Positions 12,100-22,147 of a DNA stretch of 64,000 bases are shown piece by piece. The stretch covers positions 58,346,230 to 58,410,229 of the forward strand of contig CM051516.1 in NCBI GenBank assembly GCA_028015205.1, given 5' to 3'. The notes under the pieces were generated by a model. It was not told the DNA's origin, did no database searches, and worked only from the letters and a program-made list of their open reading frames with translations. Every line of letters starts with the position of its first letter. The stretch's first letter is position 1. A program made the translations under genes and the position numbers. The DNA comes from Mytilisepta virgata. Taxonomy: Eukaryota; Mollusca; Bivalvia; Mytilida; Mytilidae.

Positions 12100-12362
12100 C
12101 CAGCTTCAGCCACCAGTAAATTGTCTGTCAAAATTTAACAGGATTCTGTCAAGCAGTTCTGAAAATGAGTTCAGTATATCACTCCCTCGGCCCGGTCAAA
12201 CGAAAGGACTGGTCGGTATAATGTGTCCAATTGGGGTGATATGTGTGCTGTGGACTGTTACCTCGTGCTAGCACGTTTAAAATCCGGCTCAGCGTGCCGG
12301 TCTAGTACAAAGCAGAGTCCATATGCATATAAAATTGCCACTGGACGTTAAACAACAATTCA
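12100..12362 (+). mobile_element. SINE-like retroposon, degraded
   Basis: Contains 'ggcccggtcaaac', 'tataatgtgtcc', 'ggggtgatatgt' and 'gtgctagcac', in the same order as on the - strand of 20400-20760 and 21420-21790. It ends in 'ttgccactggacgttaaacaac', a tail also present inverted in the SINE at 24272-24594. A tRNA-like head is not clearly preserved here. Confidence 0.55.
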
Positions 12363-13199
12363 TCATCAGTAGGTCAATCTGAACATTAAATGAACATAAA
12401 ACCAGTTACAGTATTGTACAAATTTTAACTTTTGTTTTGTCATAAAAAAAACAATGGTTAAACTGATAAACGTTCTTCCTGCAAACTTGGTGATTTATAC
12501 TGATGGGAATAAAACTTTGGGTTTCAGGTTATGTTTGGCAGAAAAATGAACCTTGTCAGATCATAATTTCTAGTTTATGACATTATGACCAGACTCAAAA
12601 TTTGTATTCAGATACCTTCAACAGAAAAGCTTGAAATAACATTTCGATGTTACTCCCAGTTTTCTTGTACGTAATAGTTAGCATTGTAATATTAAAAGTA
12701 ACTAAATTTTTGAACACTCTATTCATAAACTACAATCAAAAAGGCTTATGTTGCTGAACAAGGTAGACAAAATTGGGGTAGGTTGTCTTCCGAACATTAC
12801 CCTGAAACCTAAGTACCACAGATATCTGCACTCACTGTGATAACGCAAATATTGAATATTGTTTAGTAATCCCAGGCCTCACCATGGAGACCAGATAAAA
12901 GACGTGGCTATAAACTCTAAAAAAAAAAATCTATAAAACCAATTTGTTTGACAACATAATATATCAAATTGCTGATCAAACCTTGACTTTATCCTGTCCA
13001 AGTTTAAAATGTTTGTCGAACTGTCCTTACACCCCAGCTCCTTTGTTCTTACAGGGGTGACCTGAGGCGGTTCTCCCCTGCCAGATCACCCCAAGAAGAG
13101 GTCTTTGTTACGTTTAAAGTTGATGGGAACAATTGACTCACGATTAAAACTTAGAAAATTTATGTAGAAACATAAATTACATTTAAAAATAAACATTAA

Positions 13200-13295
13200 A
13201 ATTTTTGAAAGGATGCTGAGATTCGAACCTTGGACCCTACGGACCATTTGACCAGACACCCCAACCACTAGATTACGGAAACTCACACCAAAGAA
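13200..13295 (-). mobile_element. tRNA-like SINE head, reverse orientation
   Basis: On the - strand 'ctagtggttggggtgtctgg' resembles a pol III A box region, and 'aggttcgaatctcagcatcc' matches a B box/T arm. It is not a full cloverleaf (no usable acceptor stem seen), so it is called a SINE head rather than a tRNA gene. The body may continue toward 13086. Confidence 0.5.
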
Positions 13296-13352
13296 GTATT
13301 TCCCAGTACGTGATGCCTGCAAAATTCCTAGAGATACGACTACAATCTTTAC

Positions 13353-13621
13353 GGGGCCTCGGTGGCCGAGTGGTCTAGGTAGTTCGTCATGACTACTAAT
13401 GATCAATGGCCTGTCAACGCTGAGGCTGTGAGTTCGAATCTCACCTGTGGCGGGGTGTGTTCGACTCCGATCTTAATTGACAAGGATTGCCAATTTTCCT
13501 ACCGAAGGTCGGTGGTTCTCTCCGGGTACTCCAACTTCCTCCACCAATAAAAACTGGCCGCCGCGAAATAGCCAAATGTGCTGAAAACGGCGTAAAACCC
13601 CAACTAAACAAACAAACAAAC
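13353..13621 (+). mobile_element. Full-length tRNA(Leu/Ser)-type SINE with target duplication
   Basis: The head starts GGGGCCTCGGTGGCCGAGTG and has a B box in 'GAGTTCGAATCTCACC'. The body includes 'ggtcggtggttctctccggg' and 'ccgccgcgaaatagcc', and the tail is an (acaa)n run. It is flanked by the direct repeat AATCTTTAC at 13344-13352 and 13622-13630. The copy at 62135-62358 is the same family in reverse. Confidence 0.85.
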
Positions 13622-13668
13622 AATCTTTACACCTAGTTAAGATTTTATCAGAGCAATACTAAAGTTAT

Positions 13669-15802
13669 ACCAACTAAGACATTATCGTACATAAGCTGTG
13701 AAGTTTTGATGCCACAAGCAGACCGTCATTGTAGAAAGAGAAAATAACACTAAAACATTATCGTACATAAGCTGTGAAGTTTTGATGCCATAAGCAGACC
13801 GTCCATGTAGAAAGAGAAAGTAACACTAAGACATTATCGTACATAAGCTGTGAAATTTTGATGCCACAAGCAGACCGTCATTGTAGAAAGACAAAATAAC
13901 ACTAAGACATTATCGTATATAAGCTATGAAGTTTTGATGCCACAAGCAGACCGTCATTGTAGAAAGAGAAAATAACACTAAGACATTATCGTACATAAGC
14001 TGTGAAGTTTTGATGCCATAAGCAGACCGTCCATGTAGAAAGAGAAAGTAACACTAAGACATTATCGTACATAAGCTGTGAAGTTTTGATGCCACAAGCA
14101 GACCGTCATTGTAGAAAGACAAAATAACACTAAGACATTATCGTATATAAGCTATGAAGTTTTGATGCCACAAGCAGACCGTCATTGTAGAAAGAGAAAG
14201 TAACACTAAGACATTATCGTACATAAGCTGTGAAGTTTTGATGCCACAAGCAGACCGTCATTGTAGAAAGACAAAATAACACTAAGACATTATCGTATAT
14301 AAGCTATGAAGTTTTGATGCCACAAGCAGACCGTCATTGTAGAAAGAGAAAATAACACTAAGACATTATCGTACATAAGCTGTGAAGTTTTGATGCCACA
14401 AGCAGACCGTCATTGTAGAAAGGCAAAATAACACTAAGACATTATCGTACATAAGCTGTGAAGTTTTGACGCCACAAGCAGACCGTCATTGTAGAAAGAG
14501 AAAGTAACACTAAGACATTATCGTACATAAGCTGTGAAGTTTTGATGCCACAAGCAGACCGTCATTGTAGAAAGACAAAATAACACTAAGACATTATCGT
14601 ATATAAGCTATGAAGTTTTGATGCCACAAGCAGACCGTCATTGTAGAAAGAGAAAATAACACTAAGACATTATCGTACATAAGCTGTGAAGTTTTGATGC
14701 CACAAGCAGACCGTCATTGTAGAAAGAGAAAGTAACACTAAGACATTATCGTACATAAGCTGTGAAGTTTTGATGCCACAAGCAGACCGTCATTGTAGAA
14801 AGACAAAATAACACTAAGACATTATCGTATATAAGCTATGAAGTTTTGATGCCACAAGCAGACCGTCATTGTAGAAAGAGAAAATAACACTAAGACATTA
14901 TCGTACATAAGCTGTGAAGTTTTGATGCCACAAGCAGACCGTCATTGTAGAAAGAGAAAATAACACTAAGACATTATCGTACATAAGCTGTGAAGTTTTG
15001 ATGCCATAAGCAGACCGTCCATGTAGAAAGAGAAAGTAACACTAAGACATTATCGTACATAAGCTGTGAAGTTTTGATGCCACAAGCAGACCGTCATTGT
15101 AGAAAGACAAAATAACACTAAGACATTATCGTATATAAGCTATGAAGTTTTGATGCCACAAGCAGACCGTCATTGTAGAAAGGCAAAATAACACTAAGAC
15201 ATTATCGTACATAAGCTGTGAAGTTTTGACGCCACAAGCAGACCGTCATTGTAGAAAGACAAAATAACACTAAGACATTATCGTATATAAGCTATGAAGT
15301 TTTGATGCCACAAGCAGACCGTCATTGTAGAAAGGCAAAATAACACTAAGACATTATCGTACATAAGCTGTGAAGTTTTGACGCCACAAGCAGACCGTCA
15401 TTGTAGAAAGACAAAATAACACTAAGACATTATCGTATATAAGCTATGAAGTTTTGACGCCACAAGCAGACCGTCATTGTAGAAAGACAAAATAACACTA
15501 AGACATTATCGTACATAAGCTGTGAAGTTTTGATGCCACAAGCAGACCGTCATTGTAGAAAGGCAAAATAACACTAAGACATTATCGTACATAAGCTGTG
15601 AAGTTTTGACGCCACAAGCAGACCGTCATTGTAGAAAGACAAAATAACACTGAGACATTATCCTACATAAGCTGTGAAGTTTTGATGCCATAAGCAGACC
15701 GTCCATGTAGAAAGAGAAAATAACACTTAGACATTATCGTACACAAGCTATGAAGTTTTGATGCCATAAGTAGACCGCCCTTGTAGAAAGACAAAATAAC
15801 AA
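13669..15802. repeat. 76-bp satellite array, about 28 copies
   Basis: The core 'cattatcgtac' recurs exactly every 76 bp from 13680 to 15732, with no length change. Each unit also carries 'aagctgtgaagttttgatgcc', 'agcagaccgtc' and 'tgtagaaag'. Variants fall into a few classes: tac/tat after 'cg', ctgtg/ctatg, cacaag/cataag, gtcattg/gtccatg, and gagaaaa/gagaaag/gacaaaa/ggcaaaa endings. These often follow one another in the order A-B-C, giving partial 228-bp higher-order repeats. The last two units are more diverged, as expected at an array edge. There is no spacer diversity. Confidence 0.97.
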
Positions 15803-17729
15803 TATGAAAGTTGGCTATCATATTTTCCGTTCAGAATTACATAAATTCTTGCTCAATATGAAGCTAATAATCTTTACCTTGAAAAATGCTTCTCGTTGAA
15901 ACAATATTAACAATGCTGCATAATATTGATAAATGCATGTTCGGGTTTTAGGTCTTCGTTTTTCTGAAATAACGAAATGATTGCTTGTATCACATTACCA
16001 AAATATAAAAATTAGTCAAACGAGTCGGTAAACAATTGGGCCTTGATTTATAAAAAAAATCATTTTCGTTTATAGAAATAGGAATTCTTTATTTTCCAAT
16101 CATGGACCCTTGCTGGTTTCAAATTTCATACAATGATTACAATGTTCTTTCTATGACAATAAAGTATTTTTATAAAAAAAATAAATAAAATTAAACAAAA
16201 ATTAAAACAAAAAAAAAATTTTTTCGTTGGTGTATATGTTTTAAAGCTAAAGCTATAATAAACACATACTTGTATTACATAAAGATTTACTATAGCCTTA
16301 GTATAAGATCAGATTATGTTTATACCGAAAAGCAGCTTCACCCCCGAACTCAATAGGTCTCAGAATTAATAATATTTTGTTGTGATTTAAAACAAATATG
16401 GACGATTTATGAAATTTTTCATAGGATCAAATCTTGAGAAATCCTGATTTGCCTCGAACAGATCGGCTTTGCAGTACACTTACAGATTATGCATGACCCC
16501 AGTACGTCTTGTACTTTGGTGGGTATAAATTTCCAATGAACTAAATTTCAACATATGAATATGCTAAATTTAAATTGCATTGCAACTTTTAGAGACGAAC
16601 AGATAACCTCCAGTCAAAAAAACACATTAAACAGAAATAAGCAACAAAAAAAACCGAACGAATATGCATATCCCAAAGAAGAGTATTACGACAATATGGC
16701 CAAGCGTTTCTAATTAAAAATATTAAATTGTTTTACATTATATTGTTTCAGTCGCATCTTCGTTGTCTGATCAGAAAAATACTTGGTAATTGCTATGTGG
16801 TTTTATAATCAAGTCTGTATTGCTGAGAAAAAACACATTATAACCGGAGCAATGTAGAATTAACTAATATTTGGGTTACGCCAAAATGAAGAAGGGAAAA
16901 AGAGATTTATAAATTACCATGTTTTATCTTGGTTTAAATGCAGTGCAATCCTTTGTGGAGATCATTGTACTTATGTGTCCTTAAACAGTTTACGACAGAA
17001 GCCGTGCTTATCTATGATTTTGCTAATACCGAGTTTCGCAATGACCTATTTTGCTGACCGTTATCAAATCAGTCGTTTGGGCGACACATAAGAGAATTTT
17101 ATTTAATCAAAGGTAAGCAGACTAACAGTTTTTAATCGATTTCGATCATATAATTTCTTGAAAATTCATTTAACCAGAAAAAAATTGCACCTGAAAACAT
17201 TTAGAGACCTGTATTTGATTTGAAAATTTGTCAAAGTCTGCAGCATACAAGAAAACGTGTTGTTCGACTACAACGAAACAGTAGAACTAAATATATTCGT
17301 AAAACTCTCTCATAATTGACTTATTTAAAGTTTAAGAACATTTACATATGTAATTATACAGTGGCAGGGAAAATTACTGAAAAGAAAACAAGAATTGCAC
17401 TACAGTGCAAGTAAATATATAATCTTGATTAAATCACATGCATAGATGCACAAATCCAGTAAACGGACAGACCGACGAGATTATAATAGTAGCTCGCTGT
17501 TTCTTACTGAACGCGAACTATGAGAGAAAATTTAGGCAAGAAAGCATGTGTACATAAAGATGTGTGACCAAATGATACACGATGGATTGGTTCGATCGAT
17601 CTTGACATAAATTTCTATTCATGTTCTTAAAGTCACAGCATATAATGTCTGCATTCATATTAACCCAAACTTTTACTAGAATTTAAATTCATTTACCACA
17701 AAGATGTTTATTTTTCTTGTTTTTTTCAG
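15803..17729 (+). promoter_or_regulatory. Upstream region of the cysteine-rich peptide gene; possible noncoding first exon
   Basis: AT-rich sequence without a supported coding exon. The acceptor at 17729 (polypyrimidine run then 'cag') shows that the ATG-bearing exon is spliced onto an upstream noncoding exon. The best donor I see is 'aaag|gtaagc' with GT at 17113, so a 5' UTR exon ending at 17112 is plausible. The transcription start and promoter cannot be located from sequence alone. Confidence 0.35.
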
Positions 17730-17783
17730 CTAGTAAAGCAAAAATGTATTCATCATTAATTATTGTAGTATTATTGATTACTG
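17730..17783 (+). CDS. Secreted cysteine-rich peptide gene, exon with start codon and signal peptide
   Basis: Begins after a strong acceptor at 17729. The ATG is at 17744-17746 and coding runs to 17783, where GTAAGT follows. It gives a short Met-Tyr-Ser-Ser start and a hydrophobic Leu/Ile/Val core, the body of a secretion signal that finishes in the next exon. It ends with one base of a Gly codon (phase 1). The signal-exon, pro-exon, mature-exon layout is the one used by mussel antimicrobial peptides and other small secreted cysteine-rich peptides. The ATG is the first in the exon and the only one that reads on through the splice. Confidence 0.8.
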
Positions 17784-18370
17784 GTAAGTCTATATGTTTT
17801 ACGTTATATATAGCATAACCAATAGTTACTCCAAGCTATGAAAACGAAAATGAAACTTATTAACTGGAATAACAAATGAAACTGGTCTTGCTTTTATTTT
17901 TCGAATGTTCCTTAAGTATAATGCCTATGTTTGCGAACTGTTGATTTTCCATCATTTTTCGGAGGAGTTTGGATTCATTAGTAAAATCAGTATGGTAATA
18001 TTTAATGGGTATACATGTATTAACACTGTTCGTGGACAATACCATCACTCTAAATACGACGATAGTATTATCGCGGTCAAGCAAGTGCACGTTTCACGAA
18101 ACTGTATGTGGGTTATAGGCGAAAATGGTTGAGAAGTCATGCCAGAAACCTTTTGCTTAGAATTTTTTATTTTGGATACCATTGCTTGTAAATTGAATAT
18201 TCTGTTTTTTTACAATGAAGCCTGGTATTCAGAAATAATTCTATGATACCAGTTTTGTTGCTCACTTCGTCGATTTAACTAGGAAATAAGTACACTATAT
18301 TATAATAGATAATAGAAACCACTGATTATTTACATTGACGGAATCTTAATTCACTTATTTTTCTTTCTAG
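17784..18370 (+). other. Intron between signal and pro exons
   Basis: AT-rich intron. Open frames on both strands at 17860-18132 overlap each other and show no splice sites or domain; they are not called as genes. Confidence 0.6.
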
Positions 18371-18412
18371 GCATGATCTCTGCCGAAAATCCAGAGAAAA
18401 GTGAACTTAAGA
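18371..18412 (+). CDS. Secreted cysteine-rich peptide gene, pro-segment exon
   Basis: A 42-nt exon between 'ttctttctag' and 'gtaagtga'. Its first two bases complete Gly. It then encodes the end of the signal (Met-Ile-Ser-Ala, a fitting cleavage site) and a short acidic pro-stretch rich in Glu, Lys and Ser. It ends in phase 1, which agrees with both terminal exons at 19754 and 20131. The 1.3-kb intron after it contains a repeat element and a 20-bp poly-G run. Confidence 0.78.
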
Positions 18413-18603
18413 GTAAGTGAATGTCTTTACAGTACATTGTTCTATATTCTGACACAGTTGTCTGAATAATGGCATTTATGGATTGGTACTGGCTATAATC
18501 TTTATCAAATATCACTACAATCGATAACAGGACCTTTAACCCATAGAAGAAACAAAGTTTTATACATCTCTGCAAGTTCAGCTGAATGGGGTTGCCGCTC
18601 AGT

Positions 18604-18633
18604 CGACGTCCGGGGGGGGGGGGGGGGGGGAAG
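18604..18633 (+). repeat. Poly-G tract of about 20 bases
   Basis: An uninterrupted G run follows 'tcgacgtcc' and precedes 'aagggtctg', inside the pro-to-mature intron. It is prone to length error in sequencing and could form a G-quadruplex. Confidence 0.85.
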
Positions 18634-18733
18634 GGTCTGAAAAATATTCAGTGGTGGGAGGAAAGCCTCTATTAAGGAAAATCTATCTTATACCTGACAA
18701 GATAAGGAATTTGGTTTTTAACTATAAATACTA

Positions 18734-19606
18734 GACTCCAGGGAGCCTGTATCGCTCATCTAGATTTAGTGTGCCATTCAAACATCATAAAAATGAAGTA
18801 AACGATATCATTAAAAACAAAACAAATTTATCTGTGCTTTTTGCTGTTTTCTTTAATGTCAGTATCCATATTGCTCTATGCACCTGCCCCGGACAATATT
18901 TTGAAAGGTCATCGTCTAAGGACATTTTTTTCATATTTCTTTTGCTGGTTTTCTATTTTTAGTAAAAGTCAGCAATATTTGTTAGATGTCCATACTTCCG
19001 GACACAATTCTGATAGGGAACCACGTACCAAAGTTTTCTACCAATTGCCATAGTTGTTTCAAAGGAGCTTTTTAAATAATATTTTTGCTGGTTTTCTATT
19101 TTTCGTAACGGCGATCATATTTATTTATTTTTATTATTATTATTATTTTTTTTTTTTTGAGAACCGGACCATCGGACACACTTTTGAAAGGTGACAACCC
19201 AAGAACCATTCCACCGAAATTTGGTCTCAAATGCCTCAGTTGTTTCAGTGGTGATTTTTAAATATATTTTGCTGATTTTTCTAATTTTAGTAACGTCGGC
19301 CATGTTGATCGAGGTTCAGACCCCTGACACGTGCAATTTTGAAAGGGGACCAAGCAAAGACTATTCCAGCAATGTTTAGTCTCAGTTGCCCAAGTAGTTT
19401 AAGAGGAAAATATATTCAAAAATATTTTGGTGAATTTTCTTATCAATATTTTGTTGGAGGTCTGGACCCATGGACATAATTTTGAAACTCAAAGTTTGGT
19501 CCCAACTAACAAGTGGTTTAAGAGGAGATTGAAATACTTACGCATCACGACAGACGTCAAGTTATGGCAATAGCTCTCACATGGCCCTTTGATCCAGGTG
19601 AGCTAA
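18734..19606 (+). mobile_element. GCTCACCTGG-family element inside the peptide-gene intron
   Basis: Starts 'ggagcctgtatcgctcatctag' (18742 onward) and ends 'ctcacatggccctttgatccaggtgagctaa'-like sequence (19573-19606), matching both ends of the 36382-38306 element. Internal units with 'tttgctggttttctattttt' recur near 18947, 19085 and 19267. A (TTA)n stretch lies at 19118-19160. Noncoding; it is spliced out if the gene model is right. Confidence 0.7.
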
Positions 19607-19753
19607 GAAGTGAGATGCGCACAATGATTCCTGTATGTTTTATACAATAATTACGTGCTAGTATTTTTTATGGGATTGAAATTCTCAGTGATGAATTCTT
19701 TACATAAAATATATCATTATGTGAAATACTATCCTACTGTTATATCGTTACAG

Positions 19754-19905
19754 TAAAACGACAAGACCCAGGCACAATATGTATAGAAGAATTGGATTGT
19801 GGATTTTCACCAGAGACATGTAACACGGCTTGTGTTAACATCCTTAGATGCCTCTTTTCATTCTGTCATGAAGACAGGGAATGCTGTTGTTATGGTTGTC
19901 CGTAA
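19754..19905 (+). CDS. Cysteine-rich peptide gene, terminal exon 3a (mature peptide)
   Basis: After the acceptor 'cgttacag' the exon completes an Ile codon, then Lys-Arg (a dibasic processing site), then Gln, which would be the mature N-terminus and could cyclise. The mature part is 46 residues with ten cysteines spaced C-x5-C-x6-C-x3-C-x5-C-x4-C-x5-CCC-x2-C, ending one residue after the last Cys at TAA 19903-19905. I do not recognise the framework as a named family: it does not match my recollection of mussel defensin, mytilin, myticin or mytimycin patterns. Role inferred: secreted defence or venom-like/regulatory peptide. No AATAAA lies before exon 3b, so this form may use the polyadenylation site after 3b. 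Confidence 0.8.
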
Positions 19906-20130
19906 AAAAAATTAAAAAAATGAGTTTCTTTTAATTTATTACCAAGTACTGGTATTGGGACTGAAGTTTACGTATTATTATTTACTGCCCGTCTTTATAT
20001 AGGCTCTGCAAAACGGCCGGAGAATTGTTAAAATGAAGATATGTTACAGTTAAACTAGGTTTTATCTTTTCCATTCCAGCCAAATCCTTGTTAAGACTGT
20101 AATGTTTTAATAACTGCACTCTTTTTGCAG

Positions 20131-20279
20131 AAAGACAAATTCCCGGTGAGTTTTGCATAGAAGATTTGGATTGTGGATTCTCCCCTACAGCTTGTACTGC
20201 TGCATGTACTGGCATCCTAGATTGTTTATTCGCTTTTTGTCACGAAGACAGAGAATGTTGTTGTTATGGATGTCCATAA
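20131..20279 (+). CDS. Cysteine-rich peptide gene, alternative terminal exon 3b
   Basis: The acceptor 'tttttgcag' and the same splice phase as exon 3a give Lys-Arg-Gln again and a second mature peptide with identical cysteine spacing. About two thirds of the residues match 3a; the first and last thirds are best kept and the middle differs (Asn/Val versus Thr/Gly positions). The stop is TAA at 20277-20279, followed by AATAAA at 20292-20297. Only 225 bp separate 3a and 3b, and no signal or pro exon lies between them. 3b must therefore be an alternative last exon of the same gene, or the remnant of a duplicate that lost its 5' exons. Confidence 0.78.
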
Positions 20280-21122
20280 TTCTTTTTTTTTAATAAATTC
20301 AAATTCTTGTAATAACATATTTTTGTTTCCCCATGTAATTTTTTGAGTGTTGCAGGAATTGTGCAAACTGTTTATTTAGTTGAAGGATCTGGATGAATTA
20401 TTGTTTTAAAGACCAGTGTCAACCAGGTGCATATCAGGGCGAGAACATGTTGATATGATAACGCACATGATCCCTGCTTTGTTCTAGACCGATACGCTGC
20501 GTCGGGGATTTTAATGTGCTAGCTCACTCTCGAAGTAACTGTCCACAGGAAGACATATCACCCCACTCGGACACATTATACTGACTCAAAGTCCGGCGAC
20601 CAGCCGATCATTGCTCTTACTCCTAGATGCAACGTGCTTGGCGGAGAAGCAGCAAATACCAATTTTAATGTCTTTGGTTTGACCCGGCCGGGGATCGAAC
20701 TCATTAACTTCCGCACTCGGGAGCGAATGCCGTAAACTGACCCAAACAAGGTTACTGAAGTACAACCTGTCCAAAAATTGGAAACATTCCTTACAATTTA
20801 ATTTCCGAACAGAAGTACAATGATTCCTAAATTCAAGCATCAATAATGATATGGTACTATTTCAATTTACGAGTGGCGAATTAATCCATTGGTGACGTCA
20901 CAAGACCAAACCAGGTTATACCGTTTAACCAAAAGTTGCTCTATGCTGTTCAGCCAATAAAAATTCAGTATTAAAATCAAACTAAATTGTTTAAGAATGT
21001 ACTTGATACACTGATGGATTGACATGTTATAATAGGCTGGGATAACATAAAACAATTGCATTTTAGAGCATGGAGACTAACGTTATCGCGTTGAGGCGGA
21101 CACCGATATCATCGGTTTATAT
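20250..21122. repeat. Local duplication, copy 1 (contains the 3' end of exon 3b)
   Basis: From 'acagagaatgttgttgttat' to 'caccgatatcatcggtttat' this segment recurs at 21283-22147 with about 95% identity by eye. It includes the last codons of exon 3b, the polyadenylation region, a reversed SINE and an AT-rich tail. Confidence 0.9.
20400..20760 (-). mobile_element. SINE-like retroposon, reverse orientation (copy 1)
   Basis: On the - strand there is a B-box-like 'gagttcgatccccggccggg' (complement near 20685-20704), then 'gggtcaaacc', 'tataatgtgtccgagtgggg' and 'gtgagctagcac'. It is the same family as 12100-12362. The right end (tRNA-like head) is diffuse. Confidence 0.55.
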
Positions 21123-21136
21123 AAAGGTACAAATGA

Positions 21137-21241
21137 GTTATGGAATTTCTCCACCCAAGAAGTTATTTATTTTTTTATTTACAAAACGCGAGCTGGTTAA
21201 AATCTAAAATTTAACTATCGAGGGTGGAGAAATTCTATAAC
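21137..21241. repeat. Hairpin insert between the two duplication copies
   Basis: 'gttatggaatttctccaccc' (21137-21156) pairs with 'gggtggagaaattctataac' (21222-21241), leaving an AT-rich loop. The 160-bp spacer of the duplication is mostly this structure, so it may be a small fold-back insertion. Confidence 0.7.
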
Positions 21242-21282
21242 TTGGTCCCCCTTTTTTGGATCCAAGATAAATTGCAGGTTAC

Positions 21283-21312
21283 AGAGAATGTTGTTGTTAT
21301 GGATGTCCATAA
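21283..21312 (+). pseudogene. Duplicated tail fragment of peptide exon 3b
   Basis: Carries only the last codons of exon 3b (the CCC-x2-C end and TAA) without an acceptor or the rest of the exon, because the 20250-21122 duplication broke inside the exon. It cannot make a peptide. Confidence 0.85.
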
Positions 21313-22147
21313 TTCTTTTTTTTTAAATAAATTCAAATTCTTGTAATAACATATTTTTGTTTCCCCATGTAATTTTTTGGGTGTTGCAAGAATTGTGCAA
21401 ACTTTTTATTTAGTTGAAGGATCTGGATGAATTATTGTTTTAAAGACCAGTGTCAACCAGGTGCATATCAGGGCGAGAACATGTTGATATGATAACGCAC
21501 ATGATCCCTGCTTTGTACTAGACCGATACGCTGCGTCGGGAATTTTAATGTGCTAGCTCACGCTCGAAGTAACTGTCCGCAGGAAGACATATCACCACAC
21601 TCGGACACATTATATTGACTCAAAGTCCAGCGACCAGCCGATCATTGCTCTTACTCCTAGATGCAACGTGCTTGGCGGAGAAACAGCAAATACCAATTTT
21701 AATGTCTTTGGTTTGACCCGGCCGGGGATCGAACTCACTAACTTCCGCACTCGGGGGCGAATGCCGTAAACTGACCCAAACAAGGTTACTGAAGTACAAC
21801 CTGTCCAAAAATCGGAAACATTCCTTACAATTTAATTTCCGAACAGAAGTACAATGATTCCTCAATTCAAGCATCAATAATGATATGGGACTATTTCAAT
21901 TTACAAGTGGCGAATTAATCCATTGGTGACGTCACAAGACCAAACCAGGTTATACCGTATAACCAACGTTGCTCTATGATGTTCAGCCAATCAAAATTCA
22001 AATCAAATTAAATTGTTTAAGAATATACTTGATACACTGAAGGATTGACATGTTATAATAGCCTGGGATAACATAAAACAATTGCGTTTTAGAGCATGGA
22101 GGCTAACGTCATCACGTTGAGGCGGACACCGATATCATCGGTTTATA
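21283..22147. repeat. Local duplication, copy 2
   Basis: Second copy of 20250-21122, with a handful of substitutions and a short deletion in the AT-rich tail (near 21965-22010). It carries the same reversed SINE (about 21430-21790). Confidence 0.9.

Noticed and set aside
13353..13425. tRNA-Leu/Ser gene
   Set aside because: Pol III boxes are present, but the acceptor stem does not close, and the sequence continues into a SINE body with flanking target duplication.
13086..13623. Open frames on the - strand across the SINEs
   Set aside because: They are reverse translations of SINE sequence.
13669..15802. Regular 76-bp repeats resembling a CRISPR array
   Set aside because: The whole unit is repeated without variable spacers, in a eukaryotic genome, with no cas genes. 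It is a satellite.
18841..19379. Open frames overlapping the intron element
   Set aside because: They fall in GCTCACCTGG-family repeat units and would conflict with the spliced peptide gene.
19982..20215. 77-residue frame on the - strand
   Set aside because: It is antisense to peptide exon 3b, which has better support (splice sites, cysteine conservation).
20586..21877. Two nearly identical 85-residue frames on the - strand
   Set aside because: They come from the duplicated reversed SINE, not from a paralogous gene pair.
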